From positions 1-42,865 of IMG/VR virus record IMGVR_UViG_3300008259_000048: 42,865 nt of DNA; one strand, written 5' to 3'. Origin of the DNA: a virus. Shown here in pieces: positions 35,651 through 42,003 of this stretch. Numbering within the stretch: position 1 is the stretch's first letter; every line of letters begins with the position of its first letter. The notes beneath the pieces were generated by a model that ran no database searches, was not told the DNA's origin, and was given only the letters and a program-made list of their open reading frames with translations. The translations under genes were made by a program, and so were the position numbers.

Positions 35651-36349
35651 TTATACAACGAATCCAGACGTGTCTTTCTTCGCTTTACCTTTGGCTTTGA
35701 GTCCAACGATAACACCTTTGGGATCCAAGAAACGCAAGTCTGTTTCATCCCCATTAATCACTGGGAGACCAAGATAAGTCTTCGGTAATTCTTTCTTGAA
35801 AACAACAGCAATGTTCAATCCTGCCTGTATTGCAGCAAGAACATCATTGATGTTTCCATCGGCATTGGAGAATGTTAGGTGGTAGTTTGGAATGTCACCA
35901 ACTTTACGACCAAGCACCTTAGTGTAGTCATAAAATTGCACTTGTGGGAACATCTGGAAAATATTGCGTCCTTCCAGAATCTCATACTTCTCCCATGACA
36001 AGTCACTGGTGCCATTCAATCGAAAGACAGGGATTAGTCCCTTCTTTTCTGCATACTTGATGGTCTTGACGATATCGTTAAGCAACTGTGACATGAATGC
36101 TGAGCGATTCTCAAAAAACATCTTTGTCTTGCGTATACGTGCCTGCTGAATCACATTAGTGGATTCACCTTTCTTGAAGATGCCACCACGTCCAGCAAGA
36201 TTTAAGCATGCTTCCGTGCAACCCTTCGTGCGCTTCGGGCAGACTTCTTTTCCAGACAAGTCTGCTGGCGCAAAGTGCAGTACTGAAGACAAATATCCCT
36301 GTGCCTGTCCCTTTAGCAATTTTGGATTACCGACTGTTAGAAGACTCAT
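35651..36349 (-). CDS. GP88-family protein with conserved cysteines
   Basis: A 232-residue protein of the phage GP88 family (mycobacteriophage gp88 type). Landmarks are LTVGNPKLLKGQAQGYLSSVLHFAPADLSGKEVCPKRTKGCTEACLNLAGRGGIF, then NVIQQARIRKTKMFFENR, and LIPVFRLNGTSDLSWEKYE. The three cysteines of CPKRTKGCTEACL could bind a metal or Fe-S cluster. The family occurs widely in phages and mobile elements and has no proven function to my knowledge. A promoter (36380-36408) lies 31 bases upstream. Confidence 0.8.
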   Translation of the reverse strand: MSLLTVGNPKLLKGQAQGYLSSVLHFAPADLSGKEVCPKRTKGCTEACLNLAGRGGIFKKGESTNVIQQARIRKTKMFFENRSAFMSQLLNDIVKTIKYAEKKGLIPVFRLNGTSDLSWEKYEILEGRNIFQMFPQVQFYDYTKVLGRKVGDIPNYHLTFSNADGNINDVLAAIQAGLNIAVVFKKELPKTYLGLPVINGDETDLRFLDPKGVIVGLKAKGKAKKDTSGFVV

Positions 36350-36379
36350 AATAAACCTTTCTTAATCACGATAAGGTAT

Positions 36380-36408
36380 ATTATGCTCCAATAGTCAATT
36401 AAAGACAA
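36380..36408 (-). promoter_or_regulatory. Sigma70-type promoter before the GP88-like gene
   Basis: On the minus strand TTGTCT, 17 bases, CATAAT. The -10 region is preceded by TGGAG, as in the promoter at 35617-35645 (TGGAGTATAAT there, TGGAGCATAAT here). The -35 equals that of the promoter at 33453-33481. Confidence 0.6.
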
Positions 36409-36448
36409 CAACTTTCTGGACACTCGTAAGTTGTTGATTTATAAAGGA

Positions 36449-36478
36449 AAAATAACCCCTAGACTAGAGGGGTTATTT
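36449..36478 (-). terminator. Rho-independent terminator after the small membrane gene
   Basis: An inverted repeat of AAATAACCCCT and AGGGGTTATTT with a 7-base loop lies right after the stop at 36481. On the minus strand the stem is followed by TTTCC and TTTATAAA. It separates the ClpP-side transcript from the promoter at 36380-36408. Confidence 0.75.
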
Positions 36479-36480
36479 CC

Positions 36481-36696
36481 TTACTTTGGGCGAACAGCAG
36501 TCCCATAGGCGATACAGATGGTATCAGTTTGCTTTGCATATGCACATCTAACTGCAACTGGGTCAATACCCTTAACGATTGCAGACTCTACATTGCGTTC
36601 AAGTGATTTTAATTCAGAGTACTGGTAAAATGTAAATGAACCAATCGTAGTAAGAATAACTAACGCAATAGAAACTGTGAGAACATTATCATTCAT
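36481..36696 (-). CDS. Small membrane protein, conserved in phages
   Basis: I choose the ATG at 36696 (71 residues, MNDNVLTVSIALV…) because AAGGAATTTATA lies just before it; an ATG at 36732 would add 12 residues without a ribosome site. Residues 5-25 form one membrane helix (VLTVSIALVILTTIGSFTFY). The outer part (KGIDPVAVRCAYAKQTDTICIAY) has two cysteines that may pair. I recognise the type from many aquatic phages, with no known function. A terminator follows. Confidence 0.65.
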   Translation of the reverse strand: MNDNVLTVSIALVILTTIGSFTFYQYSELKSLERNVESAIVKGIDPVAVRCAYAKQTDTICIAYGTAVRPK

Positions 36697-36712
36697 TATA
36701 AATTCCTTTATT

Positions 36713-36901
36713 TTAGTAAGTACCATTATCAATAACCATTCTTAACCAGAATGGACCAAAGTTAGCATATAATCCATGTTGTTGTGGATCCATATCTGTT
36801 GGTTTCAATAGTTGAAATCGAAAACTCCAGTGATATGGATTGAAAATAATTCCTATCCATACACCAGAATATTTTAAGTAGTTAATTAAGTTCTTTAACA
36901 T
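36713..36901 (-). CDS. Small conserved phage protein
   Basis: A 62-residue protein with NPYHWSFRFQLLKPTDMDPQQHGLYANFGPFWLRMVIDNGTY. The pattern P…..W…..P.D.DP..H….FGP.WLR..IDNG is a signature of a small conserved phage family of unknown function. It overlaps the clpP stop by 20 bases and lies before the membrane protein gene. Aromatic-rich; no membrane helix stands out. Confidence 0.6.
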   Translation of the reverse strand: MLKNLINYLKYSGVWIGIIFNPYHWSFRFQLLKPTDMDPQQHGLYANFGPFWLRMVIDNGTY

Positions 36902-37442
36902 CGTCGCATAGTCCTAACTTTTTAGCTTCTAATGGGCTCAACCACATATCCTGTGGCGGTAACAATAACTCTTTAATTTTCGCCTCAGACAATCCACTAC
37001 ACTTTTTATAGTGAGCAATCATCTTCTTAGTAGTCAAATCAAACTCTTTAACAGTTGCAAATAACTCATGCTCTTTTCCAAACGCACCCCATGAATACTG
37101 GTGCGATAAAATCGATGTATTGGGTGTCAGAAGTCTCTTACCTTTTTCACCAGCAATAAAAATCATAAGTCCAGCAGAAGCAATCTGACCAAGACCAATT
37201 GTACGAATTGGAATGGCAGAGCCACGCATGGTATCAATAATAGCAAATGCTGCATTCAAGTCACCTCCAGGAGAAGTGATAATCAAATTTAATAGATCAG
37301 GTCTTTCTTCTTGGAAGTTACATTCAAAAATCCACTCAACTGTTTGTTTAGCAGTTTGAAGGTTAATTTCTTCCATCAGCAAGAAGAACGAGTGTTGTGC
37401 GTCCTCTGTCTCGTTCAACTGTAGGTTTAATTTGCGCATCAT
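36882..37442 (-). CDS. clpP: ClpP-like serine protease
   Basis: I choose the ATG at 37442 (186 residues, MMRKLNLQLN…) because AGAGGAACAT precedes it; a more upstream start at 37478 is possible. ClpP/crotonase fold landmarks are ITSPGGDLNAAFAIIDTM, GQIASAGLMIFIAG and TPNTSILSHQYSWGAFG. The catalytic triad is intact: S89, H114 and D165 (in PPQDMWLSPLEAKKLGL). Phage ClpP may work in head maturation or host-protein turnover with the host ClpA/X unfoldase; which is not clear. No prohead context is nearby. The 5' end overlaps the SleB-like gene by 80 bases. Confidence 0.85.
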   Translation of the reverse strand: MMRKLNLQLNETEDAQHSFFLLMEEINLQTAKQTVEWIFECNFQEERPDLLNLIITSPGGDLNAAFAIIDTMRGSAIPIRTIGLGQIASAGLMIFIAGEKGKRLLTPNTSILSHQYSWGAFGKEHELFATVKEFDLTTKKMIAHYKKCSGLSEAKIKELLLPPQDMWLSPLEAKKLGLCDDVKELN

Positions 37443-37950
37443 ATGTTCCTCTTTCTCTATAAAATATATGTCTTCCAATAACTACAGTCTTCTGCAGTTT
37501 CCATCTAGGATTCACGTAATCGGCATGATAATATAATGCACCTTTTGTGATATCTTTCAATTTTTCATAATTAGCGTATACATACAACGCTGCTTCACGT
37601 GATAGTTCATACTGTTGTTTCTGTCTATTAGTAATTTTATTTTCACACATCCATGTGAACTGACATGTGTAGTTATTCTTTTGTTTAACTACACTGCAAA
37701 TATCTTTTGGGAATCTTGGGTCTTGTACTCTATTCAATGTAACGAATGCCACCGCCATTCGTCCCTGTTCTGCTTCATAACCAGCTTCATGATACACATT
37801 GTCTGCGAGACAATCAATTTCTTTTCTTGCTTCTTTTGTTAGTTGATGATATTCAATATCTAGTACTTTATCTGATGAGAACGATGTTGTTGATACACTT
37901 AAACAACTGACGATTAATAATGTTATTAGTATTAGTATGCGCTTATGCAT
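37363..37950 (-). CDS. SleB-like cell wall hydrolase, exported, possible lipoprotein
   Basis: A 195-residue protein of the hydrolase_2/SleB family: DCLADNVYHEAGYEAEQGRMAVAFVTLNRVQDPRFPKDICSVV, then CQFTWMC and ALYYHADYVNPRW…IGRHIFYR. E55 in YHEA is the likely catalytic acid. The N-terminus is a secretion signal (MHKRILILITLLIVSC) whose end, IVSC, also fits a lipobox, so the enzyme may be anchored to the outer membrane. It would cut glycan strands of peptidoglycan, acting in lysis besides the GH19 endolysin. AAGGAG precedes the ATG. Confidence 0.85.
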   Translation of the reverse strand: MHKRILILITLLIVSCLSVSTTSFSSDKVLDIEYHQLTKEARKEIDCLADNVYHEAGYEAEQGRMAVAFVTLNRVQDPRFPKDICSVVKQKNNYTCQFTWMCENKITNRQKQQYELSREAALYVYANYEKLKDITKGALYYHADYVNPRWKLQKTVVIGRHIFYRERGTYDAQIKPTVERDRGRTTLVLLADGRN

Positions 37951-37972
37951 ATAATCTCCTTAATTAGTTAAA

Positions 37973-37996
37973 GAGAAGTGCACGAATGCACTTCTC
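37973..37996 (-). terminator. Putative terminator hairpin
   Basis: A 10-bp perfect stem (GAGAAGTGCA / TGCACTTCTC) with loop CGAA lies between the 91-residue gene and the SleB-like gene. On the minus strand it is followed only by TTTAA, so termination may be weak. It could instead protect the 3' end. Confidence 0.55.
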
Positions 37997-38006
37997 CAAT
38001 CCCGTA

Positions 38007-38282
38007 TCAGGTTGACTTTTTGCTTATAGTCTTTGTATCTTGGGGGATATTTGAAACGAAACCATTCAAGACCTGAGCCTTTGCAATGATGTCGAGTTCG
38101 GATGGGATAGCAGGGAATCCTGGATGATCAGGAATAGTGCCACCATTGAGTTTAGCAGATTCGACTTTCATATGCCAGTCGTTGCTAATTTGTTCACGCT
38201 TACCGTAGTACTCATCGTTAAGCATGTCTTTCGCCATTTTTAATAGTTCAAGGCGAATCTCGAACGGTGTCAAATTACTCAT
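38007..38282 (-). CDS. Small conserved phage protein
   Basis: A 91-residue protein of a family common in aquatic T4-like phages: TPFEIRLELLKMAKDMLNDEYYGKREQISNDW, then PDHPGFPAIPSELDIIAKAQVLNGFVS. The first half is helical and the second carries a conserved PGFP motif. Function is unknown. AAGGAGTAACAC precedes the ATG. A short inverted repeat (AGGGTT/AACCCT, 38328-38343) lies upstream. Confidence 0.7.
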   Translation of the reverse strand: MSNLTPFEIRLELLKMAKDMLNDEYYGKREQISNDWHMKVESAKLNGGTIPDHPGFPAIPSELDIIAKAQVLNGFVSNIPQDTKTISKKST

Positions 38283-38351
38283 GTGTTACTCCTTGTGTGT
38301 TATGAGTTGTGTGTATGGTGATTTTGTAGGGTTCACCAACCCTCTGTACAA

Positions 38352-38573
38352 TTATTTAGGTGTTTCTACCTTTTTCTTTGGAGTTGGTTTGTTACCTTTT
38401 GGTGGTGGAGGACATTTACCTTTCTTATCCTTTTTGACGCAGTTATCATTCTCAACAGGTTTACCTGCATCTGCTTTAGTGACAGCTGGTGTTGCAACGA
38501 CTGGTTTGGTTTCTGCTGCAGATGCAACTGTCATCAAACCGATTGATAAAAATAAAACGCTTAGTAATCTCAT
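38352..38573 (-). CDS. Small exported Lys/Pro-rich protein
   Basis: A 73-residue protein with a clean signal peptide (MRLLSVLFLSIGLMTVASA). The mature part is rich in Lys, Pro, Val and Thr, with CVKKDKKGKCPPPPKGNKP holding two cysteines. It would be a short, positively charged periplasmic peptide. AGGAGAACAT precedes the ATG. It lies just downstream of the tmRNA and may be read through from its promoter. No family is recognised. Confidence 0.6.
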   Translation of the reverse strand: MRLLSVLFLSIGLMTVASAAETKPVVATPAVTKADAGKPVENDNCVKKDKKGKCPPPPKGNKPTPKKKVETPK

Positions 38574-38589
38574 ATGTTCTCCTGTTAAT

Positions 38590-38891
38590 AGATGGTAGCT
38601 TATTCTGTTACGAGGAAAGCTACCGAAACCCTAAGCAGTGTTTAGGCTGCTAATGCGAACAGTTCGTCGTTTGCGTTTACGTTGTTTTACTTTTAGCGAG
38701 TATCTGTCTCGAGTTGTCCATCTTCTTACTTATTGCTCTGTCGAAACCTAGTCACCCCCATCAGAAGTATATTCTGTCATCGTTTTTGCTACGCTGGTAA
38801 CGACCAAGACCTCAAAGAATACGCTTCTGGTGGAGGTGGGGAGAATCGAACTCCCGTCCAGCACACCTTTCGGTCAACTTCAAACAACCAT
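38590..38891 (-). ncRNA. ssrA: Circularly permuted (two-piece type) tmRNA, ssrA
   Basis: On the minus strand the 3' acceptor part comes first, ending in an encoded CCA (3' end at 38828) after a T-arm with a GGGAG/CTCCC stem (38836-38858). An intervening segment follows (38760-38827). The 5' part then begins at 38759 with GGGGGTGACTAGG and carries the tag frame at 38642-38674 (ANDELFALAA, stop TAA). The acceptor stem GGGGGTG pairs with CACCTCC, with one G·U pair at position 3, the alanine identity mark. A downstream stem (38594-38624) closes the 5' part. This order is the permuted arrangement, matured into two chains. tmRNA rescues stalled ribosomes and tags the incomplete protein. Confidence 0.88.
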
Positions 38892-38897
38892 ATCACT

Positions 38898-38926
38898 ATT
38901 ATACATCATATATTCTTACAATTCAA
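38898..38926 (-). promoter_or_regulatory. Sigma70-type promoter of the tmRNA
   Basis: On the minus strand TTGAAT, 17 bases, TATAAT. It ends seven to eight bases before the expected start of the acceptor part. It lies in the gap between the tmRNA and the exported-protein gene at 38932-39246, so the tmRNA has its own promoter. Confidence 0.65.
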
Positions 38927-38931
38927 ATTAT

Positions 38932-39246
38932 TTATCGTTGAGCACTGACACCAAACGATGGATCACTGCCAGATTTTTCTTCACCAGCACCCAATACACA
39001 TGCTAATCTGGAATCATATTCCACCATAGTCCATGAACGAGTTTCTTTGTTCATTAGTAGTGTCATGTGAGTATTGTGCACTGTCTTTCCAACCCAAACT
39101 GGTTTCTCATTATGGGTATTTGAGAAGTAACCCATTACTGCTTCTACTTCAGAGCACTTCATTGGTTTAGTTAAATCGACAATGCTCTGTGCTGATGCTA
39201 AAGTGTTGAAGCAAAATAAAAATGCTATCGTTGAAATGTATTTCAT
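38932..39246 (-). CDS. Small exported protein
   Basis: A 104-residue protein with a signal peptide (MKYISTIAFLFCFNTLASA). The mature part has MKCSEVEAVMGYFSNTHNEKPVWVGKTVHNTHMTLLMNKETRSWTMVEY and C at LACVLGAGE. The two cysteines may form a disulfide in the periplasm. I recognise a small envelope-protein type that appears in phages and aquatic bacteria, without a known function. Confidence 0.6.
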   Translation of the reverse strand: MKYISTIAFLFCFNTLASAQSIVDLTKPMKCSEVEAVMGYFSNTHNEKPVWVGKTVHNTHMTLLMNKETRSWTMVEYDSRLACVLGAGEEKSGSDPSFGVSAQR

Positions 39247-39253
39247 TTGATCC

Positions 39254-39970
39254 TTAGATATTGTATTGGTTTCGATAGTCCATTCTCAATTTCCTAAATC
39301 CAGCTATCCAATTATCACGTTTCTCTATGAACAATCGAGGGAAGTCGTTGTCAACTCCCATTATAATCACAAGTCTTCCAATTGGAATTCCTGTGCGCTC
39401 TTCAAAAGCTACTGCATATGCAGCAGTTTGCATAAAGTACTGATGGATATCATCTCTGTCTTTCGGTTTTGATGATGTCTTAAAATCAATAACAGATAAC
39501 TTACCTTGGAACTCTGCAATACAATCAACTGTACCAGCAACCTGTAAAAAATCAGAGTAGAGTGGTGTTTCTAAACAATGAATGTTATCAATGTCATCTA
39601 ACCATTCTCGCATCGACCCAAACATCTCTGCATCAGATATAAGTGGGCTGGCATCTCTTCCAAGCAAATAGTTTTCACAGAGTGTATGGATTCTTGTTCC
39701 ACGTCCTGATGCTTTTGCAGATACTCTGTTAGCTTCTTCTTCACCGACTCTTCTTCGCCATTCCATGATTCCTTTTTTTGTTTGGAGTCCTGTAACTGTG
39801 GTGACGCTAGGATAGGCTTTACCTGATGGTGTTTTGTATAGACGTGTTCCATCGGATTGTGTGTCACGTTCAAGTTTATCCCAATCATGATGTATAAAAT
39901 TCTTTAATTTAGACTGAGAAACTGCTTCCGCAACCACATGTGGATTTGGCGTTTGGATTTGATATAACAA
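39254..39970 (-). CDS. PD-(D/E)XK exonuclease
   Basis: A 238-residue nuclease of the PD-(D/E)XK (Cas4/RecB-like) type. Motifs are H95 and E99 in GRGTRIHTLCENY, D149 in GTVDCIAEF, and D162/K164 in LSVIDFKTSSK; Q181/Y185-like residues follow in the QTAAYA segment. The family is frequent in marine T4-like phages and may act in recombination or host DNA breakdown. It starts with TTG at 39970, with AAAAGGA seven bases upstream, all inside the iscA-like gene (62-base overlap). No unambiguous partner is seen. Confidence 0.85.
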   Translation of the reverse strand: MLYQIQTPNPHVVAEAVSQSKLKNFIHHDWDKLERDTQSDGTRLYKTPSGKAYPSVTTVTGLQTKKGIMEWRRRVGEEEANRVSAKASGRGTRIHTLCENYLLGRDASPLISDAEMFGSMREWLDDIDNIHCLETPLYSDFLQVAGTVDCIAEFQGKLSVIDFKTSSKPKDRDDIHQYFMQTAAYAVAFEERTGIPIGRLVIIMGVDNDFPRLFIEKRDNWIAGFRKLRMDYRNQYNI

Positions 39971-40220
39971 ATTGTGATCCTTTTAATTTATCGCTAGTAA
40001 AATCTATAGTAGCATTTTCAAAATATTGCATACTTAAAGCATCAACCAAAAGATTATCAATAACGAAATCATCTTCTTCTTTATTTTCTTCAAGTGTAAA
40101 TCCATAGTTAAATCCAGAACATCCACCACCTTCTATAAATGCTCTTACATATTTCATAGATGGCTCATCCATTAAGATCTCATCTAGTTGAGTCTTTGCG
40201 GATTCTGTTAAAGTGATCAT
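39909..40220 (-). CDS. IscA/HesB-type Fe-S cluster carrier
   Basis: A 103-residue A-type carrier with the three conserved cysteines: C34 in GGGCSGFNYGF and C95/C97 in TCGCGSSF. The length and the MITLTESAKTQLDEIL start match IscA/ErpA. Such proteins pass Fe-S clusters to apo-proteins and are a known auxiliary gene in aquatic T4-like phages. It lies between endolysin and nuclease genes. A cluster-needing phage enzyme, perhaps the Cys-rich GP88-like protein, is a possible client, but that is speculation. Confidence 0.92.
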   Translation of the reverse strand: MITLTESAKTQLDEILMDEPSMKYVRAFIEGGGCSGFNYGFTLEENKEEDDFVIDNLLVDALSMQYFENATIDFTSDKLKGSQFVISNPNAKSTCGCGSSFSV

Positions 40221-40221
40221 A

Positions 40222-40842
40222 TTATGTCAATAAATGAATTGCTTCATTATAGTGTTTGATACGATCTTCCAAACCGATATAACCACCATTGATCTTTCTG
40301 GTCATTGTTTTAATATCGCCAGCATCTGCTTCACGATTTAAATTAGATCTATTCCAAAACCAAATTGCTGACATAAGAGCAAAATCTCTATCTGCAGTAA
40401 CCCAGTCTGGATTATCAACTACATTTTGCCAGTCATCAAACATATCTTTTGCGAATTGCATGTAGTTTGATTTTCCAGTCAGTTGAATTGGTCCACGTCC
40501 ACGATACTTATATCCATCACCAGATTCTGGTGCGCCATTACCCATGCGGTTTGCATAGATTTTGTTGGCAATCATTTCTGGTTTTCTGGCATATGGTTCA
40601 GCTGATTGAAGAGTAGGGAAATACTTTTTAAATAAACTATGTAAACCCTGCGCTGAATAATTTAAGTTCTCTTCAAAAACTGTCCAACCGCCAGATTCGT
40701 GTCCACATTGCGCCAAAAAAGCAGCTACACGTTCTGGTGTGTTAATGTTATAAGTTGGGAATACTTCGTTCATAGAAGACGCCCAACTCTCTGGATCTTG
40801 AGCACGAGGGAACAAGTGACGGAATTGATCTGCTGTAATCAT
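40222..40842 (-). CDS. Endolysin, GH19 family
   Basis: A 206-residue single-domain GH19 (chitinase-like) muramidase. Key segments are VAAFLAQCGHESGGWTVFEENLNYSAQGL with catalytic E49, then DGYKYRGRGPIQLTGKSNYMQFA, and a C-terminal MTRKINGGYIGLEDR. There is no signal peptide, so a holin or other route is needed for export. The ATG overlaps the stop of a 37-residue membrane protein (ATGA). The spike protein at 19837-22587 contains a related domain. Confidence 0.92.
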   Translation of the reverse strand: MITADQFRHLFPRAQDPESWASSMNEVFPTYNINTPERVAAFLAQCGHESGGWTVFEENLNYSAQGLHSLFKKYFPTLQSAEPYARKPEMIANKIYANRMGNGAPESGDGYKYRGRGPIQLTGKSNYMQFAKDMFDDWQNVVDNPDWVTADRDFALMSAIWFWNRSNLNREADAGDIKTMTRKINGGYIGLEDRIKHYNEAIHLLT

Positions 40843-40952
40843 TTTTTGAATATTGATTTAATTTTTGTTTCTAAGGCAATTGCCCAGTTAGGTTGTGGGA
40901 AATGCCACCCAATAAATGCACCAACTAAAACTAAAAGTATTGTTTCTATCAT
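40839..40952 (-). CDS. 37-residue membrane protein coupled to the endolysin
   Basis: The frame reads MIETILLVLVGAFIGWHFPQ and then a basic tail (KIKSIFKK). Residues 3-16 form a single short membrane helix. A perfect AGGAGG lies seven bases before the ATG, and the stop overlaps the endolysin ATG as ATGA. Small single-helix proteins of this type occur in many phages. Position suggests a holin-like or lysis-regulating part, but the family is also found away from endolysin genes. Confidence 0.6.
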   Translation of the reverse strand: MIETILLVLVGAFIGWHFPQPNWAIALETKIKSIFKK

Positions 40953-40953
40953 A

Positions 40954-41736
40954 CTACTTTCCTCCTATGTTTTCTATTTTATCTTCATATCTTAATTTTG
41001 CTAAGATATAATCTTTTACTAAAGAAGAACGAACAATATCATCTACAGTAAACTCAATACGAGTGAATGCATTCATATGTTGAGCTATGTCAAAGAATTT
41101 TAAGATTCCAGTAACATCGTTCTTCCTTTTATTTAGATCTGTCTGACGATAGTCACCACACCAAATAATCTTTGATCGATAACCAACACGTGTCATTACA
41201 GTATCTATTTCTTCATAAGTCATATTTTGCATCTCATCAACAATGATGATAGCATCATCAAAAGACATACCACGAATAAATGATGTTGAGATAAACTCAA
41301 TGTGGTGCTGTTCTTCTAATCTATCCCATGCGTCTTTGCGACCAAATAAAGTTTCGCAGATCTGACGATATGGTTGTTCATAAATTTCCATCTTCTCATT
41401 TACATCGCCTGGAAGATGTCCAATCTCACGTCCCTGTACTGCTGAACGAACAACAATAATTTTATCAAAAGGATTGCTTTTATCTAAAACTTCTTCTATT
41501 GCTTTATACAGTGCACAAAAAGTCTTTCCAGTTCCAGCTACTCCATGGAGTGCTACAAAATAATCTCCTCGTTTATATGCATCAAAGAATAATTTCTGAT
41601 TATCTGTCAACGGCTGGAATGTCTTCAGATCATCGATGCGCAATCTTAAATGATTGCTTACTGGTTTTCTTTGATTATTTTCTTTTGGCTCACTTTGTTC
41701 ATTATCTACTACCTTCAGTGCTGCTTTACGAGCCAT
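40954..41736 (-). CDS. phoH: PhoH-like ATPase
   Basis: A 260-residue P-loop ATPase of the PhoH family. Walker A is GVAGTGKT at residues 65-72, and Walker B is IIIVDEMQN with D167 and E168. The C-terminal part has IIWCGDYRQTDLNKRKNDVTG, a conserved PhoH motif, and IDDIVRS-like FTVDDIVRSSLVKDYI. The family is very common in aquatic phages; the activity is probably RNA-linked (helicase/nuclease cofactor), but the role in infection is open. GAGGGG precedes the ATG. Confidence 0.93.
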   Translation of the reverse strand: MARKAALKVVDNEQSEPKENNQRKPVSNHLRLRIDDLKTFQPLTDNQKLFFDAYKRGDYFVALHGVAGTGKTFCALYKAIEEVLDKSNPFDKIIVVRSAVQGREIGHLPGDVNEKMEIYEQPYRQICETLFGRKDAWDRLEEQHHIEFISTSFIRGMSFDDAIIIVDEMQNMTYEEIDTVMTRVGYRSKIIWCGDYRQTDLNKRKNDVTGILKFFDIAQHMNAFTRIEFTVDDIVRSSLVKDYILAKLRYEDKIENIGGK

Positions 41737-41749
41737 TCGTACCCCTCTT

Positions 41750-41998
41750 TTATAATTGTGATGATGATTGATTTAATTGACTTCCTGGAGTTTTTTCGTG
41801 GATTCTTTGTAGCACCTCCTTAAATCCTGAATCATATTTCTTTGATGCAGAAAGTTTAGTTGGATCACCAAGCATTGGTGCACCAATGATGGTCTCTAGA
41901 TGCGGATTGGCAGATCGATATGGATCGAGTTCAGCAATCTTCATGACAACTTCAGTAACTTCACCTGTGTCTGTGTTTTTAAAAGTATAGGTAGGCAT
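41750..41998 (-). CDS. Small conserved phage protein
   Basis: An 82-residue protein beginning MPTYTFKNTDTGEVTEVVMKIAELDPY and containing SASKKYDSGFKEVLQRIHEKTPGS. The start recalls FmdB-type zinc ribbons (MPTYE…), but the metal-binding cysteines are absent, so it is a phage family of its own. It is often found beside phoH in T4-like phages. A TATAAATA motif lies five bases before the ATG. Function unknown. Confidence 0.65.
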   Translation of the reverse strand: MPTYTFKNTDTGEVTEVVMKIAELDPYRSANPHLETIIGAPMLGDPTKLSASKKYDSGFKEVLQRIHEKTPGSQLNQSSSQL

Positions 41999-42003
41999 AA
42001 TCT

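Noticed and set aside
38328-38343. Small inverted repeat AGGGTT/AACCCT as a terminator
   Set aside because: The stem is only 6 bp and no T-run follows on either strand.
38590-38891. A tRNA gene at the CCA-containing segment
   Set aside because: There is a T-arm and acceptor end but no D-arm or anticodon arm before it; the tag frame and matching 5' half show a permuted tmRNA instead.
38924-38940. GATAAATA on the minus strand near 38930 as a late promoter
   Set aside because: It overlaps the end of a coding gene and lies upstream of a clear sigma70-type promoter; similar strings recur in this AT-rich sequence (also near 33444 and 33484).
41750-41998. FmdB-type zinc ribbon
   Set aside because: Only the MPTY start agrees; the cysteine pairs that define the ribbon are missing.
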